Shown: in pieces, positions 35,972 to 44,676 of the stretch
How the letters are laid out: the number at the start of each line of letters is the position of its first letter
How positions within the stretch are numbered: position 1 is the first letter of the stretch
NCBI RefSeq assembly: GCF_016406105.1
Contig: NZ_CP066308.1
Location: forward strand, 631,501 to 695,500
From: Brevibacillus composti
Lineage (GTDB): Bacteria; Bacillota; Bacilli; Brevibacillales; Brevibacillaceae
Length of the DNA: 64,000 nt
Direction of reading: 5' to 3'
Notes under the pieces: generated by a model
Database searches by the model: none
The model's input: only the letters and a program-made list of their open reading frames with translations
Told to the model about the DNA's origin: nothing
Translations under genes and position numbers: made by a program

Positions 35972-36922
35972 ATGAGCTACGTAAACAAGGAACAGATCGA
36001 ACGTGCCAAAAGACTGGATCTGCTCACATATTTGCAAATGTACGAGCCTGCGGAACTGGTACGTTGCTCCCGCAATGTCTACACCACCCGGACACATGAC
36101 AGCTTGAAAATTTCCAACGGAAAATGGTACTGGTGGTCAAGGGGGATCGGCGGACGTTCGGCGCTGGACTATTTGATCAAAGTGCGGGGCATGTCTTTTC
36201 CCAATGCGGTGCTGCAAATTGAAGGCGTTCATCCGGGCAGCGCACCTGCATTTTCGCAATTTTTGCAACAACGCTCTTCTCCAGCGCGGTTTGAGCTTCC
36301 CGAACCGAATCGTACATCGCATCGCGTCATGGCCTATCTCAGCAAACGTGGTATCCATCGCACGTTGATCGACTACTGTCTGGAAACGGGAAGGTTGTAT
36401 GAAAGCCGCCGTTACCACAACGCGGTATTCGTCGGTTTTGACCAAGATGGGACGCCGCGCTATGCGGCGATACGCGGTACGACAAGCACCCGCTATATGG
36501 GGGAAGCTGCTGGCAGCGACAAGCGGTATTCGTTTTCTATTCCGGCCTCGGAAAACAGTACGGAATTGCATCTGTTTGAGAGCGCTATTGATCTTTTGTC
36601 TTATTGTACGCTGGAACATCTCGTTGGCCGGAATTGGCGGCAGGCGCATAAGCTTTCATTAGCCGGAATATGTAGGCCCAAAACAAATGGGGAGGACTCT
36701 ACTCCTCCGGCTGCTTTAACGCATTACTTGCAGTGCTTTCCCCAGGTGAATCGACTTGTCCTGCACCTGGACAATGATGAACCGGGGCGATTGGCGGCAG
36801 CCACGATAAAGAGGCTCTTCTCCCCCACTCTTCTTATATTTGATGAGCCGCCTAAGTTCGGAAAGGATGTAAACAACGAATTGATGGAATTCCGGCGAAG
36901 ACGCGGTGAACCATCCCGATAG
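35972..36922 (+). CDS. DUF3991/TOPRIM DNA primase-like protein
   Basis: A 316-residue protein. Residues about 1-95 look like a CHC2-type primase N-terminal unit that has lost its zinc cysteines (KISNGKWYWWSRGIGGRSAL), as in DUF3991. Residues about 120-300 form a TOPRIM region: the acidic residues are in ESAIDLLSY and LVLHLDNDEPG. It could prime or assist DNA synthesis after transfer. It starts with a GGAGC site eight bases upstream. Proteins of this plan are a stock part of Firmicutes conjugative elements. Confidence 0.82.
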   Translation: MSYVNKEQIERAKRLDLLTYLQMYEPAELVRCSRNVYTTRTHDSLKISNGKWYWWSRGIGGRSALDYLIKVRGMSFPNAVLQIEGVHPGSAPAFSQFLQQRSSPARFELPEPNRTSHRVMAYLSKRGIHRTLIDYCLETGRLYESRRYHNAVFVGFDQDGTPRYAAIRGTTSTRYMGEAAGSDKRYSFSIPASENSTELHLFESAIDLLSYCTLEHLVGRNWRQAHKLSLAGICRPKTNGEDSTPPAALTHYLQCFPQVNRLVLHLDNDEPGRLAAATIKRLFSPTLLIFDEPPKFGKDVNNELMEFRRRRGEPSR

Positions 36923-36976
36923 CGGTAGACGCTGAACGGTCAATGTCTTTTTGGGGTTGCGAAATTTTTCACAGCA

Positions 36977-36985
36977 TGTGGATAA
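36977..36985 (-). promoter_or_regulatory. Perfect DnaA-box-like nonamer
   Basis: TGTGGATAA, the reverse complement of the consensus DnaA box TTATCCACA, lies in AT-rich DNA 55 bases after the primase-like gene. A single box can occur by chance, so an origin is not established. Confidence 0.35.
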
Positions 36986-37018
36986 AATGTGAATAGGTTG
37001 AGGATAAGCGCAACCGCA

Positions 37019-37047
37019 TTGATTGTATAGCATGTAATAGGTATAAT
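37019..37047 (+). promoter_or_regulatory. Sigma-A promoter of the toxin-antitoxin operon
   Basis: TTGATT (-35), a 17-base spacer and TATAAT (-10), 36 bases before the antitoxin ATG. The repeat ATTGAT ... ATCAAT flanks it and may be the operator through which the antitoxin represses its own operon. Confidence 0.8.
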
Positions 37048-37082
37048 AAAATCAATATACAGCTATGCAAGGAGTGACCAAG

Positions 37083-37373
37083 ATGATTATCAAACCTTCC
37101 GCCAGTATCCGGCAAAACTATAATGAAATCGCCGATCTATGCAAATCTTCCGGGGAACCGGTTTATCTGACCAAGAACGGTGAAGGCGATCTCGTCGTGA
37201 TGGACATTGAGACGTTCTCCCGTCGCGAGAAGATGTTAAAGCTGCGCGAAGAACTGCTCGCTGTGCAAGAGGATCGTTTGGCTGGCCGTGCTGGTGTGAC
37301 GCCGGATGAACTGGACGCTTACCTGGAGGGCATTATTGACGAGGTCCAACATGGAAAAGATGCCCCGTTATAA
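37083..37373 (+). CDS. Phd/YefM-type antitoxin
   Basis: A 96-residue protein with the Phd/YefM N-terminal DNA-binding fold (IKPSASIRQNYNEIADLC, then GEPVYLTKNGEGDLVVMD) and a C-terminal acidic tail that would cover the toxin. ATG 37083 has AAGGAG ten bases before it; an upstream ATG at 37065 has none. The coding end overlaps the toxin start by 23 bases. It should neutralise the RelE/ParE toxin and autorepress the promoter at 37019. Confidence 0.9.
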   Translation: MIIKPSASIRQNYNEIADLCKSSGEPVYLTKNGEGDLVVMDIETFSRREKMLKLREELLAVQEDRLAGRAGVTPDELDAYLEGIIDEVQHGKDAPL

Positions 37374-37668
37374 GATCGTCGTTTCCGATCGCGCCCGCCA
37401 AATGCTGGCGGTTCATGTGCGATTTCTTGCGGAGAAAAGTCCGGATGCGGCGCGGAAAACGAAAAACGAATTGCTGCATGCGATACGTTCCTTAGCGCAA
37501 ATGCCGGAACGTTATCCTTTTCTCGAAGCGGAATTTATCCCGTCAAACAAGTATCACAAGATGTTCGTGGATAAGTGGTATCTGGTGTTGTATCAGATTC
37601 AGGATGAAATCGTGTATGTCGATTTCATTGTAGACTGCCGCCAGGATTACCGCTGGTTGGTGCGATAA
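37351..37668 (+). CDS. RelE/ParE-family toxin
   Basis: A 105-residue protein of the ParE/RelE fold: YKIVVSDRARQMLAVHVRFL, MPERYPFLEAEF and a final beta pair YLVLYQIQDEIVYVDFIVDC ending RQDYRWLV. ParE members block gyrase, RelE members cut mRNA; the sequence leans to ParE because the usual RelE catalytic basic residues are not obvious. It is overlapped by the antitoxin gene, a standard type II module. Its presence helps keep the element in the population. Confidence 0.88.
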   Translation: MEKMPRYKIVVSDRARQMLAVHVRFLAEKSPDAARKTKNELLHAIRSLAQMPERYPFLEAEFIPSNKYHKMFVDKWYLVLYQIQDEIVYVDFIVDCRQDYRWLVR

Positions 37669-37684
37669 TAAAAAAGTATTGCGG

Positions 37685-37713
37685 AAGACGCCGGAGCGAA
37701 TCGGCGTCTTTTT
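37685..37713 (+). terminator. Terminator of the toxin-antitoxin operon
   Basis: A 9-bp perfect stem (AAGACGCCG with CGGCGTCTT) and an 8-nt loop, then a T run. Confidence 0.85.
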
Positions 37714-37774
37714 GTGTTTTTGGGGTCCTCTCTTGTTCCCGGCAGGTGGATTGATGGCAGCGCGAGACGAATGT

Positions 37775-37846
37775 CTTGCGTTGCAGCAAGCACTGAATTT
37801 GGTCTCCCAAATTCGGCTTGTTAGGGGCAGGCCCCTAATACCCCAC
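37775..37846. other. Candidate origin of transfer (oriT)
   Basis: Three inverted repeats stand in a row 125 bases before mobC. They are CTTGC/GCAAG (37775-37790), a perfect GAATTTGG/CCAAATTC with 4-nt loop (37795-37814), and TTAGGGGC/GCCCCTAA with 2-nt loop (37821-37838), followed by TACCCCAC. This density of hairpins and the place directly upstream of MobC and the relaxase fit an oriT. The nick site is not known. Confidence 0.6.
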
Positions 37847-37969
37847 ATCTAAACAACACGCTGTTTTTCAAGAATAAAGGTTGCAACAATGAACGGTATT
37901 TTTCAGAGACGGCAGAAGCCATTTAGCATTTTTATTAAGACCATTCTTTTGAAGAAAGAAGCGAAAGCG

Positions 37970-38329
37970 ATGAGAAAACGAGGGATTCGCATTCAGGTAT
38001 GGGTGAACAATGAAGAAGACGCAAGACTCCAAACCAATGCGAAAAAATCCGGACTTTCACGGGAAGGTTATCTCCGTTCCTTGATCAATGGCTATATCCC
38101 GAAGGCGCTGCCGCCACCGGATTATTACGCGATGATGCGCCAGCTTCACGCCATTGGCAACAATCTTAATCAACTGGCGGCGAAAGCACATGCGACAGGC
38201 CATCTGGATCGGGCCACTTTTCAGCGGGAGGCCGATCAGTTGCGCCGCGCCGTCCAACAGATTCAACAGGCCGTGACTGCGCCGGAACGAAGAACCGAGC
38301 AAGCGACTCCAAATGTGCATCCGCCGTAA
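37970..38329 (+). CDS. mobC: MobC-like relaxosome accessory protein
   Basis: 119 residues. The first half shows the MobC pattern RIQVWVNNEEDARLQTNAKK and SREGYLRSLI. The middle GNNLNQLAAKAHATG is the classic MobC helix that contacts the relaxase or oriT. The C-terminal helix is charged. ATG 37970 is favoured over 37889; no strong Shine-Dalgarno is visible for either. It lies 14 bp before the relaxase, with which it would nick oriT. Confidence 0.85.
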   Translation: MRKRGIRIQVWVNNEEDARLQTNAKKSGLSREGYLRSLINGYIPKALPPPDYYAMMRQLHAIGNNLNQLAAKAHATGHLDRATFQREADQLRRAVQQIQQAVTAPERRTEQATPNVHPP

Positions 38330-38343
38330 AGGGGGCGTCACAT

Positions 38344-39759
38344 ATGGCGACGACGGCAATATGGGATGTCACCGACCGATTGAAGCGCGTGATTGATTAC
38401 GCCACCAATCCCGACAAAACAGCGCAAGATCGCGCCGAGAAGAATGAAGGTTTGCGGCAGGTGCTGGAATATGCAAAAGCGGATGCCAAAACGGAAAGGC
38501 AGCTTTATGTGAGCGGCATCAATTGCGACCCGCTCACTGCATACGAGCAAATGCAGCGCACCAAGCGGCAGTTTCAAAAGACGGAAGGCATTGTGGCTTT
38601 TCACGGGTATCAGGCGTTTGCGCCGGGCGAAGCTACGCCGGAGATCGCGCATGCCATCGGCGTCAAGCTGGCGCAGGAGCTATGGGGAGATCGCTTTGAA
38701 GTCGTGGTATCGACCCATCTGGACAAGGAGCATTTGCACAATCACTTCGTGCTCAACTCCGTTTCCTTTATAGACGGCAGACGGTATTACGACAACAAAG
38801 CCTCCTACGCACTTCTGCGGAGAACATCCGACCGGTTATGCCGGGAACATGCATTGTCAGTAATTGAGCAGCCCGAGCCGGGCAAGGCCAAGCACTACGG
38901 AGAATGGAAAGCGGATCAGGAAGGCAAGCCGACTTGGCGAGGATTGATTCGGACCGATGTGGATCAGGCGATTGCGGCATCCATGACGTGGACCCAGTTT
39001 ATCGCTGCTTTGCAGAAGCAGGGTTATGAAGTGAAAACGACCGTGAAGCATATGGCGGTGCGTCCACCCGGAAAGGAACGTTTCGTTCGTTTGCGCAGCT
39101 TGGGGGACGACTATACGGAAGATGCTCTGAAAAAGCGGATTTTGCGAAACCGCATTCCCCGTAAACCACAGCCTTTGTCAATGCCACGAAGCAGGCGCGC
39201 CGTTTGCAAAGGAACGCTTCGATCCGGCAGGAAGTTCAGCGGCTTGCAAGCATTGTACCTGCGCTATTTATATGAGATGGGCATATTGCCTCATTTTCGC
39301 GCGTCCGTGAGAAGGACGCATTTTTTATTGCGTGAAGACTTGCGGCATTTGGCGGTTATTACCGCGCAGACCAAGCTGCTCTGTCAGCACCGTATTTCCA
39401 GCAAGGATCAGCTTTTGGACTATGTATCTGTCACCCGGCAAGAGATGCGCTCGCTTTACGGCGAACGCAAAGCGCTATACAACCGCCTCCGCCGCTGCAA
39501 GGAGAAAAGCCAGATCGTCGCTTACAAAGAGCAAATAGCCGTACTATCCAAGCGGCTTGCCACGCTCCGAAAGGAGGTGAAGCTGTGTGCGGGCATCCTT
39601 GCCCGATCCGGTGAAATGATGACTAAACTACATGGCGACAAGCAAAATCAACCATTACGAAGGGAGGATTCCATCCATGAGCAGTGGAGCCGAGGCGGCC
39701 GATCAGGTCGTCAACATGAGTCTGCGGGGTATCGAGGTAATGGCCAAGATTTCCGGTGA
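38344..39759 (+). CDS. Mobilisation relaxase (MobP/VirD2-like)
   Basis: A 471-residue relaxase of the relaxase/mobilisation nuclease family. The metal-binding His triad is in HLDKEHLHNHFVLNSV (near residues 124-139), and the catalytic Tyr is probably an early tyrosine such as Y20. The C-terminal third is basic and helical. It would cut one strand at oriT and stay bound to lead it through the type IV channel. GGGGGCG lies upstream of ATG 38344. The end overlaps the pcfB-like gene by 83 bases. Confidence 0.88.
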   Translation: MATTAIWDVTDRLKRVIDYATNPDKTAQDRAEKNEGLRQVLEYAKADAKTERQLYVSGINCDPLTAYEQMQRTKRQFQKTEGIVAFHGYQAFAPGEATPEIAHAIGVKLAQELWGDRFEVVVSTHLDKEHLHNHFVLNSVSFIDGRRYYDNKASYALLRRTSDRLCREHALSVIEQPEPGKAKHYGEWKADQEGKPTWRGLIRTDVDQAIAASMTWTQFIAALQKQGYEVKTTVKHMAVRPPGKERFVRLRSLGDDYTEDALKKRILRNRIPRKPQPLSMPRSRRAVCKGTLRSGRKFSGLQALYLRYLYEMGILPHFRASVRRTHFLLREDLRHLAVITAQTKLLCQHRISSKDQLLDYVSVTRQEMRSLYGERKALYNRLRRCKEKSQIVAYKEQIAVLSKRLATLRKEVKLCAGILARSGEMMTKLHGDKQNQPLRREDSIHEQWSRGGRSGRQHESAGYRGNGQDFR

Positions 39760-40573
39760 AGGCGCTAAGCATCTGGCCGCCTATTTGTTTGCCGCCCTGC
39801 AAGGGCAGAAGCGGACGAAGGGCAGCATCCGTCTGGAAAGCTTGCTTCGCAGCGGCAAGGAATTGAAAGTATTTGCCGTCAAAAACGAAGACTTGCCCAC
39901 GTTCTGCAAGGAGGCCAAACGTTACGGCGTCCTGTACTGTGCCCTGCGGGACAAAAAGAATGTCGATGGGTTATGCGACGTGATGGTACGGGCCGAGGAC
40001 GCGTCCAAAATCAATCGCATTGTCGAGCGCTTCAAACTGGCGACCGTGGATACGGCCAGCATTAAAAGCGAAATTGAGAAATCCCGCGCCGGGAATCAGC
40101 AGGACCAATCAACATCCGGGCAACACCGGCAACAAGCACCGGACCAAACCCGTCAGCAGATGGAGGAACAAAGAGCGGCGGTCAAGGGAACTTCTGCGGA
40201 GAAGAGCACCAACGATTTTTTGGACGAACTGATGCAGAGGCCCGAATCGGCGCAGCCAACTTCCCCGGCGAACGGCAACCCAAACCCCACGATGGCGACG
40301 ACGGAGCCGCCCCATCCGTTCGAGCCTACCTCCGGGCGCAGCGAAGCATCCGCAAGGGGTACGATTGAACAGAAAGCCGAGACCGTGCAGCGGTGGCCAT
40401 CGATCCGTGAACTGCTGCGCGAGATTCGGGAAGAAAATAGGAGAGCGGAGAAAGAGCGGCGTCAGTTGGTCAAGGAACCGTCGCTGACCCAACGAAGCGA
40501 GCGAAATGCCGGTAAAGCGAAGACGGGGAAAACCAAATCCAACGGATCTCGAAAGCGAGGGAAAGCCAAATGA
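39677..40573 (+). CDS. PcfB-family conjugation protein (DUF3801)
   Basis: About 298 residues from ATG 39677, with AGGGAGG ten bases upstream; the upstream ATG at 39632 has none. Residues about 10-135 match PcfB/DUF3801, with AADQVVNMSLRGIEVMAKIS near the start and GVLYCALRDKKNVDGL in the middle. PcfB links the relaxosome to the VirD4 coupling protein in enterococcal plasmids. The C-terminal half is a disordered Gln/Pro/Ser/Lys-rich tail. It overlaps the relaxase and, by four bases, the next gene. Confidence 0.85.
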   Translation: MSSGAEAADQVVNMSLRGIEVMAKISGEGAKHLAAYLFAALQGQKRTKGSIRLESLLRSGKELKVFAVKNEDLPTFCKEAKRYGVLYCALRDKKNVDGLCDVMVRAEDASKINRIVERFKLATVDTASIKSEIEKSRAGNQQDQSTSGQHRQQAPDQTRQQMEEQRAAVKGTSAEKSTNDFLDELMQRPESAQPTSPANGNPNPTMATTEPPHPFEPTSGRSEASARGTIEQKAETVQRWPSIRELLREIREENRRAEKERRQLVKEPSLTQRSERNAGKAKTGKTKSNGSRKRGKAK

Positions 40574-41475
40574 ACAATCTGGACGATTTATTCCGTCAGG
40601 ATGCAGCCAGTCGATCATCCACGAATCCGTCCGAGCAACCGTTTGACAAGGAAGCCTGGGCACAAAAAAAGCAGGAACTTAGGCAATGGACTTATGAGAC
40701 GATTGATGCCGCGACATCCTCCATTGCGCAAAGCGGCGATGAGTTTCAGCGTTATCTGGATGTGCAGAGCCGTTTCGATCGCTACAGCGTATCCAATGCG
40801 CTTCTGATTCTCGCGCAGCGGCCGGAGGCGACCCGCATCGCCGATTTTGATACATGGAAAGAACAAGGCGTATTTATTCGTCGCAAGGAAACCGGCTTTT
40901 ACATTTTGGAGCCGGGTGAGGAGTACCGGAGGGAAGACGGCAGCACCGGCATTAGCTATAACCCCAAAAAGATGTTCGACATCGCACAAACGACGGCCAG
41001 CCAAAAGAGGGAACAGCCGACTTACCCGGACGACCGGATGCGTATCAAAGCGCTGGTGGATCGCGCCCCCGTCCCGATCGTCATTAACGATGCGCTGCCG
41101 CCGGAAATGCATGCACTATACCAGCCGGACACGAGAAATATTGTCATCCGCCGCGGCCTGGATGCCGGGGATATTTTCCGGTCGCTCGCGCAGGAGCTGG
41201 CGCATGCGGAACTGGATCGCGGCGATGGCCGATACAGCCGTTCCGATTTTACGTTCCATGCATATTGCGCCTCTTACATGCTGTGCAAACAGTTCGGCGT
41301 GGACACGTCTTCCTTTCGCTTCCATCGTATGCAGGAGAAGTTGAAGGACATCGAGCCGCAGCAAGTTCGCGCCGAACTGACGGTGATGAAGGATGCCGCA
41401 CACGACATGGCCCGCAGGATGAACCGGATGCTGGCGCAGCAGCGGCAACAACTACGGACGGAACCGGCAAGGTAA
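40570..41475 (+). CDS. ArdC/ImmA-like antirestriction protein
   Basis: 301 residues. Residues about 25-120 are ArdC-like single-strand-DNA-binding (VQSRFDRYSVSNALLILAQR, then KEQGVFIRRKE). Residues about 150-260 resemble the ImmA/IrrE metalloprotease fold. The zinc motif should be HExxH, but it reads QELAHAEL, so its first His is lost. The pair is common on transferring elements and protects incoming DNA. It follows pcfB by overlap (ATGA). The missing His suggests that protease activity is weak or absent. Confidence 0.75.
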   Translation: MNNLDDLFRQDAASRSSTNPSEQPFDKEAWAQKKQELRQWTYETIDAATSSIAQSGDEFQRYLDVQSRFDRYSVSNALLILAQRPEATRIADFDTWKEQGVFIRRKETGFYILEPGEEYRREDGSTGISYNPKKMFDIAQTTASQKREQPTYPDDRMRIKALVDRAPVPIVINDALPPEMHALYQPDTRNIVIRRGLDAGDIFRSLAQELAHAELDRGDGRYSRSDFTFHAYCASYMLCKQFGVDTSSFRFHRMQEKLKDIEPQQVRAELTVMKDAAHDMARRMNRMLAQQRQQLRTEPAR

Positions 41476-41514
41476 GCGCCGTCAAGTTCTATTTTGCTTA
41501 GGGAGGGAGCGCCT

Positions 41515-41706
41515 GTGAAGGAAGAAGAACGGATTTTATGTTTGGATCATTACGAGCATGGCATTGTGGTGCATGCGCTGAATGCGCTGCGAAACGATTT
41601 GATCGGCGAGAAGCGCCCCACCGATGCCGTCGATGATCTGTTGCTCAAAACAATTGACGCTCCTTATCAAAAACATAAACGCCGGAGCCATCATGAGGCG
41701 CGTTGA
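41515..41706 (+). CDS. Small conjugation-operon protein
   Basis: 63 residues from GTG 41515 with GGGAGGG six bases upstream. Composition is acidic then basic (EEERILCLDHYEHGIVVHAL ... KHKRRSHHEAR). It overlaps the VirD4 gene by 14 bases. Short proteins of about this size between pcfB/ArdC-like genes and VirD4 are usual in these elements; their role is not known. Confidence 0.6.
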   Translation: MKEEERILCLDHYEHGIVVHALNALRNDLIGEKRPTDAVDDLLLKTIDAPYQKHKRRSHHEAR

Positions 41707-43462
41707 AACCGCAAGGAGTCATTTGATACTCTTTGCGATTTTTTTGATTCCCGTCGTTTGGGCGGCATTGCTCACCGCCCCTTCTCTTTCCAGCGGGCTT
41801 CCGGCGATGGTGGAGCATCTCAGCGTGGCGATCCACCGCCCCTTTGACATCCGATGGGTGGACGATACGCCGCGCTGTCTGCTCTTTTTTACGCTGGCCT
41901 ATGGACTCGGCGTCGGCGTCTATCTGGCCTCCCCGCGAAACTATCGACGACGGGAGGAGCATGGCAGCGCCCGTTGGGGCCGGGCGAAAACCATATGCGC
42001 CAAATATAGCAGTAAAGAGTCGAAACAAAACAAAATTTTAACCAAGCAGGTGTGCATCGGTCTGGACGGTCGCAAGCACCGGAGAAACTTGAATGTGCTT
42101 GTCGTAGGCGGTTCCGGATCCGGCAAAACAAGGTTTTATGCCAAACCGAACGTCATGCAGGCGCACACGTCGTTCGTCGTTCTCGACCCTAAAGGCGAAA
42201 TCTTGCGGGATACCGGCCATCTGCTCAAGGCCAAAGGATATGACATCAAGGTGCTCGACCTGATCAATCCCCATCGTTCTCATGGCTATAACCCTTTCGC
42301 CTATTTGAAGGACGACAAGGACGTATTGAAACTGGTCACGAACCTGATTCGCAATACGACGCCGAAAGGCAGCAACACGAACGACCCGTTCTGGGAACGA
42401 TCCGAAACGGCGTTGCTGGAGGCGCTCGTTTTGTATTTGCTTTATGAAGCGCCGCCGGAGGAACAGAATTTTCCGATGGTGATGGAGATGATCGCCGCAG
42501 CCGAAGTGCGGGAAGAAGACGAAACCTACCAGAGTCCGCTGGACGAGTTGTTTGAACGGCTGGCCATGCGCGACCCGGAGCATTTGGCGGTCAAACAGTA
42601 CAACATCTTCAAGCTGGCGGCGGGGAAAACGGCCAAATCGATTTTGATCGGCCTCGGCGTTCGGCTGGAGAAGTTCAACTTGCATTCGATCGCCGGGATG
42701 AGCCTGGTCGATGAAATGGAATTGGCTGTCATGGGAGAAAAGAAGACGGCGCTGTTTGCCGTCATTCCCGACAACGACAGCAGTTTCAACTTCATCGTCG
42801 GGATGCTCTACACCCAGCTTTTCCAATGCCTGATGTATGAGGCCGACTACCGGCACGGCGGACGCTTGCCGGTGCACGTGCATTTCGTGATGGACGAATT
42901 CGCCAACGTTGCCTTGCCCGATGAATTCGACAAGCTGCTCTCCACCATGCGCAGCCGCGAGATTTCGGTTTCCATCATCCTGCAAAATTTGGCGCAGCTC
43001 AAAGCGCTGTATAAGGAGTCGTGGGAATCGATCGTGGGGAACTGCGACGTGTTTTTGTACCTGGGCGGCAATGAACAATCCACCCACAAATACGTCTCGG
43101 AGCTGCTAGGCAAGGAAACGATCGACACGAACACATACGGCCAAAGCAAGGGCCGCAGCGGCAGTTATTCGATCAACTATCAGTTGTCCGGCCGCGACTT
43201 GCTTACGCCCGATGAGGTGCGGCTTCTCGATAACCGCTATGCCCTGCTCTTTATTCGCGGCGAGCGTCCTGTTCAAGACGACAAATACGATTTGCTCAGG
43301 CATCCCCATGTCGCGCTCACGACGGATGGCAAAGGTCCTCCCTTCCAGCATGGCGGCACGGAACACGCTTTGGATTGGCGAACCGTGACGCTTGATGAAA
43401 ACGGAGAGTATGAGCTTCTATCGGAAGAAGACATGGAGTCGCTATTTTTACGAAGGGAATGA
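41693..43462 (+). CDS. VirD4/TraG coupling protein
   Basis: A 589-residue type IV coupling ATPase that carries the relaxosome to the channel. Two membrane segments (about 12-30 and 63-83) precede the ATPase. Walker A is VVGGSGSGKTRFY near residue 138, followed by VVLDPKGE near 164, and Walker B is HFVMDEFANV near 397. GQSKGRSGSYSINYQ lies near 485. ATG 41693 has GGAG upstream. It overlaps the pilin gene by four bases (ATGA). Confidence 0.93.
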   Translation: MRRVETARSHLILFAIFLIPVVWAALLTAPSLSSGLPAMVEHLSVAIHRPFDIRWVDDTPRCLLFFTLAYGLGVGVYLASPRNYRRREEHGSARWGRAKTICAKYSSKESKQNKILTKQVCIGLDGRKHRRNLNVLVVGGSGSGKTRFYAKPNVMQAHTSFVVLDPKGEILRDTGHLLKAKGYDIKVLDLINPHRSHGYNPFAYLKDDKDVLKLVTNLIRNTTPKGSNTNDPFWERSETALLEALVLYLLYEAPPEEQNFPMVMEMIAAAEVREEDETYQSPLDELFERLAMRDPEHLAVKQYNIFKLAAGKTAKSILIGLGVRLEKFNLHSIAGMSLVDEMELAVMGEKKTALFAVIPDNDSSFNFIVGMLYTQLFQCLMYEADYRHGGRLPVHVHFVMDEFANVALPDEFDKLLSTMRSREISVSIILQNLAQLKALYKESWESIVGNCDVFLYLGGNEQSTHKYVSELLGKETIDTNTYGQSKGRSGSYSINYQLSGRDLLTPDEVRLLDNRYALLFIRGERPVQDDKYDLLRHPHVALTTDGKGPPFQHGGTEHALDWRTVTLDENGEYELLSEEDMESLFLRRE

Positions 43463-43767
43463 TGAAATTGAAAATCAAAAGGAAACGGCTGCTGGCGCTG
43501 TACATCATGCTGATGTTAACGGGAACCGTATTCGTCTCTACCGCTTATGCCGAGGGCGATCCGATGACGACGGTCAATAATTTGTCCACTTTCATATTCG
43601 GCTTAATCCGGGCCATCGGCATGATCATACTCGGCTTCGGCATTGTCCAGATCGGATTGTCGCTCAAGTCTCACGATCCTTCCCAGCGAGCGAACGGGTT
43701 CCTGACGCTCGCCGGCGGGATTATCATTACTTTCACGAAGGAAATTCTTACCCTGATTGCCGGATAA
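43459..43767 (+). CDS. VirB2/TrbC-like pilin of the T4SS
   Basis: 102 residues with a cleavable signal-like helix (about 8-30, ending near STAYAEGD) and two further membrane helices (about 44-65 and 80-100) around a short polar loop KSHDPSQRANG. This is the VirB2/TrbC pilin plan used by Maff2-type proteins of Gram-positive ICEs. It follows virD4 directly. A perfect hairpin follows the gene, as after the Tad-like pilin. Confidence 0.8.
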   Translation: MMKLKIKRKRLLALYIMLMLTGTVFVSTAYAEGDPMTTVNNLSTFIFGLIRAIGMIILGFGIVQIGLSLKSHDPSQRANGFLTLAGGIIITFTKEILTLIAG

Positions 43768-43784
43768 ACGGGAGTCGCAAATGA

Positions 43785-43811
43785 GGGGAACGGACGGTTT
43801 GTCCGTTCCCC
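43785..43811 (+). promoter_or_regulatory. Hairpin after the VirB2-like gene
   Basis: A perfect 11-bp stem (GGGGAACGGAC with GTCCGTTCCCC) and a 5-nt loop, with no T tract. It is likely an mRNA stabiliser or processing site that keeps the pilin message more abundant than the following gene. Confidence 0.65.
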
Positions 43812-43834
43812 GTCTACAGAAAAGGGGTGAGAAT

Positions 43835-44674
43835 ATGGCCAAAAACAGTTGGATTATTGACAATCTCGAACATGCGCTCGATACGTGGAACGAGAAAATG
43901 AACGAAATCTGGCAGCTTGTCACCGAGTCGCCGGCCGACTTCAAGGGCGGCGGCGTTTGGCGCGTCATTACCGACATTCACGGCGCGTTGCAGGCGACGG
44001 GATTGGCGCTACTGGTCTTGTTTTTTGTGATTGGCGTGGTGAAAACGACCGGCAGTTTCGCCGAAATGAAAAAGCCGGAGATGGCCGTCAAGCTGTTTAT
44101 TCGCTTTGTCCTGGCCAAAGCGGTCGTCACCTACGGGCTGGAGCTCATGATGGCGCTGTTTACCATTGTTCAGGGAATCATCTCCACGATGATGGGACGT
44201 TCCGGGTTTGGAAAGACGGAGGCCATGACCTTGCCGAACACCATTGCAAAAGCGATTGAAGACGTCGGCTTTTGGCAAAGCATTCCGCTGTGGGTCGTCT
44301 CCCTTTTGGGCAGTCTGTTCATCATGGTGTTGTCTTTTGTGATGATACTCTCGGTGTACGGACGGTTTTTTCGCATCTATTTATATACGGCCATCGCTCC
44401 CGTTCCGCTATCCGCCTTTGCCGGGGAGCCGAGCCAAAATATCGGCAAATCGTTTCTCAAAGGGTATGCAGCCGCTTGTCTGGAGGGAGCGATTATCGTA
44501 CTCGCCTGCATCATCTACTCCGCCTTTGCCTCCGCTCCCCCGGCGGTCGATGAAGGCGCAGGCGCGGTTACGATGGTGTGGACGTACATTGGCGAGTTGA
44601 TTTTCAACATGCTGGTACTCGTGGGGACGGTCAAAATGGCGGACCGGGTGGTGAGGGAGATGATGGGGCTGTAG
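43835..44674 (+). CDS. TrbL/VirB6-like channel protein
   Basis: A 279-residue membrane protein from ATG 43835 with AAGGGGTGAG upstream. At least six hydrophobic segments are visible (starting near 52, 88, 145, 170, 220 and 248). Its position after the pilin and before the VirB4-side genes is that of VirB6/TrbL, the polytopic core of the type IV channel. The N-terminal 40 residues are soluble and helical. Function is assigned by synteny and topology. Confidence 0.8.
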   Translation: MAKNSWIIDNLEHALDTWNEKMNEIWQLVTESPADFKGGGVWRVITDIHGALQATGLALLVLFFVIGVVKTTGSFAEMKKPEMAVKLFIRFVLAKAVVTYGLELMMALFTIVQGIISTMMGRSGFGKTEAMTLPNTIAKAIEDVGFWQSIPLWVVSLLGSLFIMVLSFVMILSVYGRFFRIYLYTAIAPVPLSAFAGEPSQNIGKSFLKGYAAACLEGAIIVLACIIYSAFASAPPAVDEGAGAVTMVWTYIGELIFNMLVLVGTVKMADRVVREMMGL

Positions 44675-44676
44675 CT

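Noticed and set aside
36960-37060. Replication origin around the DnaA-box-like nonamer
   Set aside because: Only one perfect box is visible and no box cluster or iteron set; kept only as a low-confidence site.
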